NCBI GenBank assembly: GCA_037833965.1
Contig: AP031351.1
Location: forward strand, 25,928,501-25,992,500
Reading direction: 5' to 3'
Length of the DNA stretch: 64,000 bases
From: Marchantia polymorpha subsp. ruderalis
Lineage: Eukaryota; Streptophyta; Marchantiopsida; Marchantiales; Marchantiaceae
Within the stretch, counting starts at the first letter, position 1; each line of letters opens with the position of its first letter. The notes below the pieces were generated by a model. It was given only the letters and a program-made list of their open reading frames with translations. It was not told the origin of the DNA and did no database searches. Below, in pieces: positions 1-12,340 of this stretch. Position numbers and translations under genes: made by a program.

Positions 1-2750
1 ACGAAATTCGACTGCGCCACATCAGAGCTGCAGCAGAGCGGGGGCCGAATTTGGTCCGAAATCTGCATTCCACGGTCACTGGAGGCTCTCTCACCGACCG
101 GACCATTTTCTTCTCGACATCACACGACTCACAGAATGGGGCTTTGTTCGAAATGTCTACTGAGATGCGAATGAGAATCCCGAAATGAAAGCTACCTGCC
201 GGAAATGCATTGCAAAGAGCTACGGAAATTGCGAAGTGACACTGGAGAGATCCCTGCATGCAAGATCGTTCCGGGAGTGAGAAGAAGGTACTGACCATGC
301 TCTAGCCTCCGGCAGGATCCTGGCTCACGGAATCGACTGCTTGGCTGCTGCGGCTCGTCTCTTACATGGAAACACTCCCGACGCGTGCCTGCTTTGCAAA
401 CGCCCCGCCCACCCACCGCTTGCAGGCCCAAGGCCAAAGCTGGCGACGAGCAGGCTGATCACAACAGAGATTGGTGCGAGTGCATTGGGGCGGGGGTCGT
501 GGCACACGGGCCACCGAATGAGCACGAACGAATGGACGAAGCTTTCGTCGAGAGTTTCTCGTCTTCTTCTCTTGCCCTGTCCTGCTCTCTGCTCTGCTCT
601 GCTCTGCTCTGCCTGTCCGGCTGCCAAGCCTTGCCTTGCCTTGCCCTGCCCTCTCGTTCTCTACCTTGCCTTGCCTGGCCTTGCCTTTCCCTGCAGCTGC
701 TCTAGAACCTGCCCCTGACTCCTCGTGAGCGAGCGTGATAAAAATCTGCTCGTCTATGTCGTGCCACTCACTCACTCACTCACTTACTTCCGTTCGACAT
801 CGCCAAAAAACCACCACTCGCCGAGCTGCATGAGAGCCAAACCTGGATGCCTAGAAAGAACGAGTGCGTCCTCAGGCATCGAAGCGCGCGGAGAGAAGTC
901 GCATCCTGCAGTGACAGCGTCGCCGGAGCTCGGTCCAGCCATCTCCTCCTCCTCCTCCTCCTCCACCTCCTCCTCTGCTCGCTCGCCTCTGCTCACCTCT
1001 CTCGTCTCCTGCCGCTGCTTAAACGCCCTCTCGCCCACACCACCCTACCATCCCTTCATCCCTTGCGTGCCTGCCTCCTCCTCCTCCTCGTCCCCTCTTC
1101 TGCCTCCTCTCCTCTTCTTCTTCTTCTTCTCCCTCTTGTCCCTCGAGAGAGGGGGCCTGAGTATCGTCCCGCGAGCTCAGCGCTCGTCTGCGTGGTCTGC
1201 TCGCTCGCTGCTCGGTGGTGCTGGGCTCTGCTCGCGTCCCCTCGAGCTGAACTAGCCTCGACAGCAGGAATTTAGTACAGCTTTCATCCAGAGCAACAGC
1301 TCCACTCCACGAGGCACGCTTAATAGCGCTAAGTACAGATAATTACTGTCGATAAATACGCCCACCCTCTACAATATACCCCGAGCGAGGTGGCTCGCTC
1401 GTACCATCGCCATGGCAGGCAGGCAAGGCATCCCATGCCACCATCTCTCGACACCAGCCACAGCCCCAAGCCCCCAGCCCCAAGCCCCGAAGCCCCCGAG
1501 CCCCTCGCTTCCTTCCGTTGTCTGGTCGTGGACTCCCACCACTGCGGAAAGTGACGGCGCATGTTGTCTCCTCCATGGACCGTTTGACTGTGGCCGTCGT
1601 GCAACATCCATCGACATCCGGTGGGCCCCCATGGTCGCCCACCCGCCCAACGACCCTGCTGGCACCATCGGGGCTCGGTTGGCCCAACCCCAGCCCCCCC
1701 GGCAGCCCCTTCGGCAGCCCCAACCCCAGCCCCTCTTCCCATTGGCCCAGCCCCCCGGCCCCCTCTCCACGTTGCGCTCGGTCCCCATCTTTCCTCGTTC
1801 GAACCATTACCGGAATCGGGTGTCGCCATTTGGATAAACGAGCGCAAGCGACTCGGAGGAGACGAAGGATTGGAGCCAGGTGCTCGCTCGCTGGCTTGCT
1901 CTTCTCCTGGTCAACCAGAAGGTCAGTCAGGCCAGGTTGTCTAATTATGGCTTCCCCCGTGAAGGGGAAGGCGAGAAACTGAGCCTGGTGCCTCTGCCGG
2001 TCCCTCGGAGATCGAAATAGCATGTCCTGAGCATGCCCGAGAGCAAGGCATCGGATCTGTCCACAATTGGCCGAGATATCGCGTCTGAGCTCTTCTGACG
2101 TGAAGCCCTTGACTTCCTAAGCTTGCATGCGTGAGGTAATTTTGGCAACATGCGTAATTTAACATAAATTATACGAAAGGCTGGAAGATTCGCCGATGCG
2201 CGGGCTTGGCTTCAAGCCCCATCCCACCCTTCTGTTCCTCTCGCAGTAAGCGACGACTACTCCTGCGAGCGAGCCGATGCTCAGACAACGAAGTCTCTCG
2301 GTGGGAATCGACTGCTTCGCAAATGCCACAAATTGAACATCATCATCTCTACCTCCATTTCGTCCGTTTTAGCGAGATGAATCTTATCCGTTGCACCCAC
2401 CCCAAATTCCTCAGCGTGGCCCCGACGTCTTTCGTCTGTCTGTGAGTGTGAACCACGGAATTTCTCCAGCCGTATTTCTGAGACTCGTACTGTACTTCAT
2501 GCGCCTTCTTCATGTGTACATGCACCAATACTTGTTCTGTACATGATTCAGGGCAGCCCAAAATTCGATCAGCGGTGGGAAACAGAGAGCACGTGAAGCC
2601 ATTTTCTCGTCGGATTCTTCTACTAAATCACCATTGGCTTCATCTCGTCACACGATCTGACAGTTTACGAAGATTTACCGAACCAGCGTCTGCTCTTGCT
2701 CGAGCCCATGTTCGACCCTCGAGAGGTGCGGAATTTTTATTATTTACTGT
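1..2750. other. GC-rich low-complexity region, no gene recognised
   Basis: The block contains CTGCT repeats near 580-612, CCTTG/CCTGC repeats near 628-690, ACTC repeats near 766-785 and pyrimidine-rich TCC runs near 940-1130. Open frames up to 226 codons exist (for example minus 1343-2023), but they are Pro/Gly/Ala or Ser-rich translations of biased DNA without a recognisable domain. It resembles the leader or promoter DNA around the genes further along. A small minus-strand exon-like segment bounded by AG and GT lies near 190-240, but I cannot assign it to a gene. Confidence 0.5.
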
Positions 2751-4555
2751 GATGAGAAATGATGCGAAATGATTCGCTGAGATCCTTTTTGGAAAATAAC
2801 CCAGTGCATTCTCAAGACATTCTTCTACATGCTTTAGGACTATTAAATCCTTTATTATTCTATTTCATTTCATGTAGCATGGTATCTTCCCTAGTAAGAC
2901 AGTCTTCTACTCATCCAAATCGTGGCAAACCTACCGTGTCGATATACAAGTCGAAAAGTAGTTGCAACGTAGTGAAGCATAGGAAAGAGCAATCTACCAC
3001 TCTATACCCCTCTATAAAGTAAGAATAATCACTATTCTTCTTTCTTTGTGTTATTTCAAATGTACTTTCAGATATCTCACAAAAGTATTTAAATTCTATT
3101 ACAAATCAATAAGTCTAATCTGTGTACAGACAATGTTTTATTCTCCATCAGGTATAATAGTAAAAATGTTTGATTAACTTTTTGAACTTCAATTTACAGT
3201 TTAAGATAACATAGATAACAAACTTTAATTGCACACATTATGGTCCGCTCTCTAACCTTGGGCTAGTTTTCAACGATGCATACTCACTTCAACATGCAGA
3301 ATCCAAAATTCAATTTTCAGCGTATAGTTTTAAGTTTTTCCAAAATCTATGTCAACACAGTATGTATAAACCATTAGATTTCAACTAGTTAGTTTTTAAT
3401 TTTATAATTTTTAATCATATGCATCAACTTCAAATAATCATCAAAGAAAAATATGGATCAACGTTTCCAATGAATAATAATAGGAAATTTTTTTCACTTA
3501 TTTTTTATATTAACTGATCAGCAAATATTACATCAGTGTCACTGAACAAAAAACACTTAACTAAAATAATCACAATCTTATTGTGTAAATTATCTAATCA
3601 ATTAATTACAGTTTATTTATAATATACATTAATATTCTATTTTTCTACAAAAAACTTAATTTTGTCTTTTAATTCAAATATTATTATCATGCATAAAATA
3701 AGGATTAAATGTTATCATAATAAACCATATATGATAGTGCTTAAAATTCATAGTGCTCTATTTTACACTATAATTATATCAAGACATGATCATTTTATTT
3801 GATACTACATAAGGATAATTTTTTATCAAAATTTATTCAAAATATTTTGATTCGGATTTAAAAAAAAAACATAGTATTTTTTATTTTTTTTAATTATTAA
3901 TATTTATAGTTAAAACTTTTAAAATTTATTTTTAAAGTGAAAAACAAATACGAGCTTCAATTATGTTAAAAAATAAACTGTTCTTTTCTCTAATGAAAAC
4001 ATTACTCATATTATAAAGATAAAATTCAATTATGATACCTGATCATATATTTCAAATTTGTAAGTTTTGCAATTTTCACAATAAAATGCTAAAGATACTT
4101 TTATTATTGGAAGTTTAGGTAGAGTATTTTAATCTTAAGTGTTCACAATTTTTCATGATTTAAAACCATCTAAATGCATTTCATTTGATTATCTAACAAA
4201 AAATATGATGAGTTTAACTCTTTTTTTGGAGTAACCTTGACCTAGATTATCTTAGCTAAGAACCGTCGCTTGAACCTGGATATTTAACCTGGGACTTCTA
4301 GGTAATCTTACCTAAGAACCGTCAACAAAACCTAGGTCTTGAACCTGGAGTTCCAGGTTCAAGACCTGGAACTTTTATACCACATCACTATTTTTTATCA
4401 ATACATATGCGCATGTATTCCTCAGCTGTGGATGTAACCCTTAGAGGATCAACCATGTTACATATCAAATCTACTGTCTACTCTCTAGTATTCTTATTGT
4501 CGCTTTTTGCTTGTTTGTGTGATTCTCGTTAAGCACAGAGAAAATAATCATCAAA
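2751..4555. other. AT-rich gene-free block
   Basis: Very AT-rich DNA with homopolymer A and T runs and stops in all frames. Apart from the short repeats and hairpin at about 4250-4370 I see no gene or recognisable mobile element. It is probably decayed transposon sequence (inference). Confidence 0.6.
4250..4370. repeat. Short direct repeats followed by a 15-bp-arm hairpin
   Basis: A segment containing CTAAGAACCGTC occurs twice, near 4256-4278 and 4302-4323. It is followed by an inverted repeat whose arms are 4334-4348 and 4353-4367, with a 4-base loop. The motif GAACCTGG also recurs nearby. This could be the end of a foldback element. No target duplication was found. Confidence 0.5.
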
Positions 4556-4563
4556 TTAATTTG
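4556..4563. repeat. Target-site duplication, left copy
   Basis: TTAATTTG directly precedes the left terminal inverted repeat and is repeated exactly at 5282-5289 after the right end. An 8-bp duplication is the length typical of hAT transposons. Confidence 0.7.
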
Positions 4564-5281
4564 GGGAGCGGCTAGTTATACTCCAATTTAGGTTTATTAT
4601 CCTTCAACCTACTATACTAGGGTAAGGTATAATTAACCAAGTAACCCAAATGATCAAACAAGTTTATGATCAGATCCTTGCCGGCGATAATAGCATGAAC
4701 GAAGAATCTGAACATGTAAAACATCACCAACCTTCCGTTCTTCAGCTCCTTTAGCTTGGAGAAGATGTGGTCTTCAACCAAAGTACATCAGGTCATATTG
4801 ACCTCCGAGGTAGATCAGGTCGCTCACCTCTTCCAAGGGTACTCTTGCCACTCTTTATCCCTCGATGGCTCCTATGAGCACGATTGGGCAGGCCCAAATG
4901 GCGAGAATGCTCTGCGCATGGACAAGGCCAAAGTTGCGGAGGAAGTCTAGACCTCTCTCGGAGAGGATATCTAATCCGGCCTTAAACCAAATTGCCTCGT
5001 CGAACTTCACTTTGTTCTTGACCAGCAGCTCGAGGTCACACATCCCAAAGCTCTCAACATGGTCCATCGAGTGTGTATCATCTCCAGCTTTTGGTTCTTC
5101 ATGAAAGTCTAACCTAAACTGATAATATTTCAAAGCTCTCAACATGATCCATTGGGGTTCTTGGCAAATACCCAACCTAAACTTATAACACCTACTTGGC
5201 TAACTTGGCTAATTATACCTCGCCCTAGCATATCAAGGTGAGGGATAATTAGCCTAAATTGAGGTATAACTAGCCGCTCCC
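4564..5281. mobile_element. Non-autonomous TIR DNA transposon (Pack-type) with captured Lhcb fragment
   Basis: Both ends carry a long imperfect terminal inverted repeat, about 4564-4650 and 5195-5281 inverted, beginning GGGAGCGGCTAGTTATAC. The element is flanked by an exact 8-bp direct repeat, so it is a complete insertion of 718 bp. No transposase is encoded. The interior is a degraded light-harvesting protein gene fragment read on the minus strand. An 8-bp duplication suggests hAT, whereas TIRs this long are more usual in Mutator-like elements, so I leave the superfamily open. Confidence 0.75.
4630..5165 (-). pseudogene. Captured light-harvesting chlorophyll a/b-binding protein (Lhcb) fragment
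   Basis: Reading leftward, the frame gives [18 protein letters not shown], then [13 protein letters not shown] (about 4855-5060). These are the second-helix region and loop of LHCII proteins, ending near GAIEG. A TAA stop replaces the expected Tyr codon after GAIEG. A frameshift follows near 4775, and a shifted frame then gives [13 protein letters not shown], the third transmembrane helix with its chlorophyll-binding Glu and Asn, running on to GKD near 4665. A second copy of the segment around ATGGATCATGTTGAG lies at about 5130-5157, an internal duplication. Lhcb proteins bind pigment in thylakoid antennae; this copy is broken and cannot make one. The assignment rests on recalled LHCII sequence. 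Confidence 0.8.
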
Positions 5282-5289
5282 TTAATTTG
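5282..5289. repeat. Target-site duplication, right copy
   Basis: TTAATTTG follows the right terminal inverted repeat directly and matches 4556-4563 exactly. Confidence 0.7.
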
Positions 5290-6093
5290 ATTTGATAATA
5301 TCATATCCAACGATTTCAATCTTCACGACATCCTTGCTATTATTTTTAATATACTACATCATCACTTATGTTGTTTGATCAAATTTACATATTTTTTATA
5401 TAATTATACTACTTATAAATAGTAAACAGATTGTTAAAAAAATACGTTTACCTTTTAATTATTATTATATTATTTTTTGATTTGATTTTTTTCATTTTGA
5501 CTATTTATTACTATAAAATTTCACATAAACAAAATTAATTAGATCATTGTTATATCTAATTATCTTTGTCTCTTGCTAACATTTATCAATATCATTGATA
5601 TGATAAGAATGAAAATTTGATATCAATGTTCACCAAAAAACATAAATCCAAAAATGATAGTCATTTAAAATCCAAAAATACATATATTTTTATAGAAACT
5701 ACATAGACTAATTGATAAACTATTGATGAACAATTTTCAAAAAATAAATAGTTTGTGTCAAATAGCTAACATAGAATATTTGCTACTTAGTTCAATTGAT
5801 TGAAATTAATAAAAATCATGAACATTTAATTTAAGTTAACATACAGTAATTGAAATTTCAAAAATAATCAGAGATTGTTTTTGAACTCACTGCGCGATCC
5901 AAGGTTAGTCTGCCTCTAGACCTCCGTCGTGCCTCGCGCAACGCTATGCTTGTGCGTAGCTGCACCTCGCCACTTTCTGCACTTAACTTGTCGTCGTTTG
6001 ATTCTCCCACGTTTGTGTGTGGTCTCGCTTGTTCTACGCGTGCGCCCTGTCCGACTAGCTTTATTCTTGATTTGTGAAAAAATGCACAAGCAT
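5290..6093. other. AT-rich block, then internal scrap of an LTR element
   Basis: The first 580 bases are AT-rich with no features seen. About 5880-6090 is GC-richer and lies on the internal side of the LTR described next. It is probably the leader of that retrotransposon, read on the minus strand and truncated to the left. No coding domain was recognised. Confidence 0.45.
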
Positions 6094-6105
6094 GCTAAGA
6101 TACCA
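6094..6105 (-). other. Probable tRNA-iMet primer-binding site of a copia-type element
   Basis: On the minus strand this reads TGGTATCTTAGC, two mismatches from the usual plant copia primer-binding site TGGTATCAGAGC. It lies 3 bases inside the LTR boundary at 6109, the normal position. Confidence 0.6.
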
Positions 6106-6108
6106 ATT

Positions 6109-6369
6109 TGTTAATCCAAAACAATAAATAGCAACACCCAAGTGACAATCAATAATATGCTATATCCAAGATGACAAACATAATAGTACACAGATATAAC
6201 GTGGTTCATCTAGACGTAGGGCTACACCCATGATTGGAACATGCGATAGAGTATATTGCAATCGTGAAAAGTACTTACAGTTAGAAGTTTCATAAATTTT
6301 ATACATCATAATGATACTTTCTATCTATATGTAGCTAAGATCTAGTTTACTTCTTAACCAGAATTAACA
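6109..6369 (-). mobile_element. Copia-type LTR, 261 bp, with adjacent primer-binding site
   Basis: The segment starts TGTTAAT and ends ATTAACA, a perfect 7-bp terminal inverted repeat with the canonical TG...CA ends. A primer-binding-site-like sequence sits just inside the left border, so this is the 5' LTR of a minus-oriented element. It contains an ACGTGGTTCAT segment like the one common in plant copia LTRs (recalled). The rest of the element is missing or unrecognisable, so it is a relic. Confidence 0.6.
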
Positions 6370-9300
6370 TCAACGATTCTATACTAAAAAATCAACCACA
6401 TAAATATAATGTGGATTAGATATAAATTTTATATTATCAATTATTTTATTCATCATTAATGACTAAGAGATTGAAATAGTTGATAAATAATATTAGAATT
6501 GATGAAAGTGTAAAATACTTAATTTATATGATAAAATTATTATTTTGTCTTAAGTTTTTGACATTTTGATATATTTTACATATATAAAATGAATGAATTA
6601 TGAAAAATTGATAGCATGAGATTTTTGATTGATTATTTATCCTCTATATATAAAGATCCTTATGCAATTGTCATAAGTAAGTGAAAATTCAACCCTAAAA
6701 ATCACTATACAAAAAGTGATCCATATTTTTTCTTGTAACAAGAATCACAAATTTTTTAATTACATATGGAATGGAAAAATTTATAGGAAAGAAAAATACT
6801 TTCAAAATTTGTTGTCAAAGTATTGAATGTAATTAAATGTTATTGTGAATGTAATTTGCAATTACATTCATTTTGAAAACTGAATTTTATTTTATCAAAG
6901 TTATATACTTTATGGCAAACAAAATTGTTTAGATATTTTTGGACTTCATTATTTCAAGGATTCCAAAGTAATTGAATCTGCAATATGAAAAACCTTGCTG
7001 AAAATATGAATATAAAAATTTTCAAATTATAAAAAAATCAATTCAATCATTAAAGCTTTTCAACTTACAAAATTTTATACTATTTGATTTTAAACAAATT
7101 GGGGAAAAAATTGGCTCAAAATTCAGTTTAATCATTTTATTCATTACAAAATCAGTTTTTTTAGATAAAATAAAAATATTAAAATTAATTTATCATATAT
7201 TATATATAAAAACAAAAAATAATAGTTAAATAACCTTTTATTTTTGTGATTGAACTTTCAAAATTTATATTCATTCAATATAGGAATAATTAAAAAAATA
7301 TAAAATGATTAAATTGATTTCTTTTATTCATAATCAAATAACTCAAAATAAATAGATCTATCATAAAAAAATTTTGAATTTTAAATTAAATTGATTTTAA
7401 CTTACATTATAAAAAATTAAACACAATACTTTGAAAAAAATATGTAAATCATTAACTTATAATAAAAAAATTGAATAAATTTTAAATAAGTACATAATTA
7501 TTGAAATATAATATACATAAATATTTTTTGATATCCATCAAATAAATGGAAAATTTTGTTCGCACTTAGAAACAGATGAAGCGGCCAGCGTAATTTTGGT
7601 GCGGATTGAAATATAGCAAACTCTTTAGTTCAATAACTAGAGTTTACATTAATATAAAAGTACTCTCCTCAGTGAAAATGGACAAATACTAGAGATTACG
7701 TGTTGGCTGGTGATGACAACACTAATTTTTTTCGTTGTAAAACCAAATCTGGTTTTATATAAAAACTGCAAGAAAAGAATTAGACTTGCAAATGTGCTTC
7801 TTGCAGCTTGCACCAAAACAAGAAGAAGTATCAATTTGATAAATTTTATAGTTCTAAGTGCGTAAGTAGTTTCCACAATCCAATGGTATATAAGCAAGCA
7901 AATAAATGCTCAAACCCTAAACTATTTGGCAAATATCTTATTATTATTATTGAAACATCAATTCAAAAGTATTAAATATTTTTAATATTAGATTATTCAT
8001 CTATACTTTCATATTGATTTTTTATTGAATAATTTGATATATTCATTTCAATATAAATATTTTCAAAATATTAATTTACTTGTATACAATTGAGATGTAA
8101 AAAAAAAAAGTTCAGTCTAAATGTATGATAATTTATTGAATTTCAATTAATTTGAATATCAAATTTTGTTTCTTGACTTTAAATTACAATTTGATCATAA
8201 TTAAAATAAAGTTAATTATTAAAAATAAAAATTATTTTCTTAAAATAATGTATATTTTATAAAAATTCATTTTTTAAAATTAAAATTAATTTAATATATT
8301 ATCAAAAATTTAGAAAAAATATTTATTTTTACATTTCAATTATTGTAAATATTTGATTCTAATGCATTTTTATATAAACAATATATCTTAATTTGTAAAA
8401 CAACAAAATATATTATATTTTATGATAAATATATGATTTTCAAAATGAAAAATAATATTTCATGTTAATAGCAATATTGTTGGAAGTGGAAATTTTATGA
8501 GAAATCTATTAATTACAAATTTTGTCATATAAAATATGCAGTATACAATATTCATCATTTGCATTATATTTAGACAAAAATTTATTCAAAATAAAATAAT
8601 AAAAAATATTTTGATTTTTTATTATATCAATGCACATCTTAGAATGATTAATTTGATTTAACTCTAGTATAAAAAAATATGAAACATATCTATATTTTGC
8701 TACCAAAATGCTTGAAAGATAATGAACATCATCAATTAGTGATTTATCATTGATTAATGATGAATATTTGCACATATGATTAAATGAAAAAAATTAAAAA
8801 GTTCATATGTACATGATAATTTAAAATATTCATAGATATATCTTTGAAAAAATATGATGAATTTTGAATTTTGAATTATGGTAGTATAATAGTTTTCACT
8901 TTGAACCTTTATATATTAATTTGCAGGCTTTCAATTTTTGATTATTTATAGCTAGATTAATCATGATAGGATTGTCAAATTAATATATTCTTACATAAGT
9001 TTATATTGATAACATAGTTTAGATTTTATGATAATTTTCAAAATCCACATCATATTTGATTGAACTTTATTCATAATTTAGAGTTTCAATAATCAATTTG
9101 TATTTTTTATGAGATATCTTCATTGAAATGAACAACCTATAACTAAAGTTAATATTTAACTATGTATTTTGTATTTGCATTGCTGTTTGGATCAATTTAT
9201 CATTTTTCATAACGAATGTATGGTTAACAATAAGTGATTGATTTGAAAGTTACATTTGAGAAAATTTGATACAAATTCAATTGCAGCAAACTTTTTGCAA

Positions 9301-10790
9301 ATTTTAAACGCTATGATATATTGCATATGATTAGATTTGTGAAAAAATGAAACTGATTTGTTGAAAAACATATTTTTTGTTAAATTTTTTGTTGGTGATT
9401 CAAACAATTTGTTAACAACAAGTCCTAAGAGATTAATTACATGTAGTTAGAAAAAAATTCAATTTTTTTTAAGTAAATATGTCAAACAAATTTTGAAATC
9501 AAAAATCATTGATGATTTTCATAAAAAACCTCAAATTCAAACACATGGTGCGTCAAAATGTCATTTAATTTTTTTTTGTATAATGAAAATCAAAGAATGT
9601 TGAGGTTTTTTAAAAAGATTGATTAACAGTTTAAAAAATTGAAAGAATATGACAATTTCCAATGAAATTTTTTAAATTTTTTTATCAAATTGATTATTTT
9701 ATCCTTGAATATGATGAGTTTTGAAATTGAAATGTACTAAAACAAAGAGTTTAAATCACGTTGATACTTTAAATGATTTTATTATGAGTTTGCAAAATCT
9801 TGATAAAGGGTTGAATATATAGTTATTTTAATCATTTGTTGATGTTAACATCTAAGTTGGTTAAGTACTTATAAGGAATGTCACATCATGATAAAACAGT
9901 CATCACATAAAATGAGATGATAAATAATCTGATGACAAATGGTCTTAAAAATATTTTTTATTCTTGCTACCATTGATTTTAACAAACACAAGTTTGAATG
10001 TGAAATGTGAAAATTTCAAAAAAAGACGAATGATGGAGAAAATTATTAGATTATTTTTAAAAATAATATAATATTGTATTGAGTAGTGAATCTCAAGATT
10101 AATACATCATGTTATGTCGAAGATGTGCCAAATCTAGTCAATTCTAGTGTGACAAATTCTTTTGACATCATTTTTTTATTTTTAAGCATATGTTATACAA
10201 AATGAGTATAAAGATTATGAGACAAATACAATCATATTTTTTATCATATGTTGTAAACAATAGAACAAAGAATTTTCAATAAATTCTTTGTTCCAATATA
10301 CCAATGTTATATTTTGAAGTGTACCATATTAAAAATTAAATGAATTTAAGATTGAGTCTTTGCATAGAATGTGTTACATGAAGTTGTTATTTGGTTTTCC
10401 CTTGAAAGCAAATGATTTAGCTTTGATGACAATAACACAATAAAGTTATATGTGTTTTTATGAATCTAGGATCATCATGTGAAGCACATGTCTCTTTGAT
10501 TGGCTAGGTGTTTTTTCTTTACATAGTGGAATAATTTTCTTGCTGTTTAAATCATTGATGTATTTTTGAGTATCTACATTAAAAAAATATTAATTAGATA
10601 AATAATATATCAAATAAAATTAATGTAGATATTATTTAAAAAATTTTAAAAATATAATGACACTATTTATGATGTCATATTTAAATTTTTGCTCAAAATT
10701 TTAAAGATTCATCAAAATCAAGCACAAAATTTCACGAAATTTCAAAATTCACAAAAATTTCCAAAAGTGGCTTCAGCATTCTGCAGCACA
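6370..10790. other. Long AT-rich gene-free block
   Basis: More than 4 kb of very AT-rich DNA with frequent A/T runs and no open frame beyond about 90 codons. No RNA gene, repeat family or protein domain was recognised. It is probably ancient transposon DNA. Confidence 0.6.
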
Positions 10791-12340
10791 TCATGGAGAA
10801 GGTGAAGACTAGCTGATATTATGAGAAAGATGACTTCTCCAGGAGCTTCCATCCGCGTTGCATGGAAGTATCACTCTAAATTTGATGGTAATCACTTTCA
10901 CTCATGGAAAGATCCGATAAGTTGCATCCTTGAGGTTGAAGTATTGATGGACCTCATTGAAGTTACCGAGCTCCGGCCGATCACTCCACATGATTCTACA
11001 ACCAGCAAACCTGCGTCCGACACAAGAAGCAAGAAGGAATAAGACGAAAGAAACCTCATCTCCTTGGCAATGTTGAACTATGCGATGGAGCGTCAACAAC
11101 AGCCATTAATCGCTTGCTATCGGATAGCATATGAGGCATGGAACTAACTGACAAGGGTATTTGACTAGTGTCACATATCGATGCAACTGCATCTGAGAGA
11201 AACGTTGCATTCTCTAAAACTGCAGACAAGCGAATCCGTGGCGACACACATCAGAAATTTTGTCTCCTTTTCGATTAATTGACTGCTATGAGACAGACCA
11301 TATCAGATGAAGAATTTTTGATATGTTTTTCTTGAAATTTATATGTTGAACACCAAACCTTTGTGCGCTCAATGCGAACAAACAAGACATTGTCCACACA
11401 ATCTGTCATAGCAAGTCTTCTTCTTGAAGAAATACAACTCAAAAGGAAAATTGTGACTAACGGAACGGCATCGCTCTACACCACAAAGTGAAAAGGATGG
11501 ACTTCATCCAAGCAAAAACTACAGCCAAGAAGATCCAATGTCGTACGTTCTTCATTTTCATCACGACAAGAACCAACATTGAAACCATCTTTTTCCCAAC
11601 AAAAGATAAAATGCTTTTATTGCAAGAAGCTAGGCCATATAGCAAACAAGTGTCGGAAGAAGAAGCAAAAACTCTTTTCCACACAAACGCTGAGCACTGA
11701 TTATATATCATCGCACTCTTCTCAATCGGGGCGGATCCAGCATGGCATATGGATTCGGGTGCCATCCAACACATGACATATGATCAAAATCTAAATGACT
11801 TTGTAGACTATACATAACTCCCATAGAAGTAGTTCATCTAATTGGGCAACGATAGTCGCCAAATCCATTTGAGACAAAGAAAATGTTCTTATTTCCTTGA
11901 ATGATGGTTAAGAAAGAGTAACACCTAAAGTCATACAAGTTCATGCTCTTCGCAAAAACCTGTTTTTCATAACTGAGCTAGTTCTCCAAGGCGGGAGTTT
12001 ACTGATCTAGCCTGATCACTGCATCTTAAAGGACAAGATGGGCAACGTAATTGCTTGATGCATCATCAAAAACAAATTTTTTTTGCTAAGCACGACTTCT
12101 ACAAATATCCGAGCAATTTTTGTTAATGGTGATTATTCAACTGTCAACACTGACGAGCTGAATACATACCAATGGCACCTCAAATTTGAGCATATGAGTC
12201 TGTCAAGGATGCAACAAATGAAGTAGTAACACATGGTACAAGGATTAGAAAAATATTCCTTACAAACACTCACCGATGTTGCAATCCAGAGTTTGTAGAA
12301 AAAATTTGATCTGCAATAATAAAAATGCAAGCTCCACATG
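10790..12340 (+). mobile_element. Decayed Ty1/copia retrotransposon remnant (gag to pre-integrase)
   Basis: Short frames broken by many stops and shifts give a collinear series of copia landmarks on the plus strand. A gag-like KFDGNHFHSWK lies near 10878. A CCHC zinc knuckle, CFYCKKLGHIANKC, lies near 11610-11650. A protease-like segment reading as Ser-Gly-Ala-Ile-Gln-His, with the preceding Asp, lies near 11755. A pre-integrase motif WHLKFEHMSLSRMQQM lies near 12172-12220. No integrase core, reverse transcriptase or LTR was found. The order matches copia gag-protease-integrase. Stops throughout make it inactive. Confidence 0.75.
11609..11663 (+). pseudogene. Copia Gag CCHC zinc knuckle segment
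   Basis: The frame gives CFYCKKLGHIANKC, a complete Cys-X2-Cys-X4-His-X4-Cys knuckle, followed by a basic Arg/Lys run. In Ty1/copia elements this lies near the C-terminus of Gag and binds the RNA genome. Stops and frameshifts on both sides show that the gene is broken. Confidence 0.8.

Noticed and set aside
1343..2023. 226-codon minus frame, Gly/Pro/Arg-rich
   Set aside because: It is low-complexity DNA with several overlapping long frames on both strands and no domain, so its length reflects base bias.
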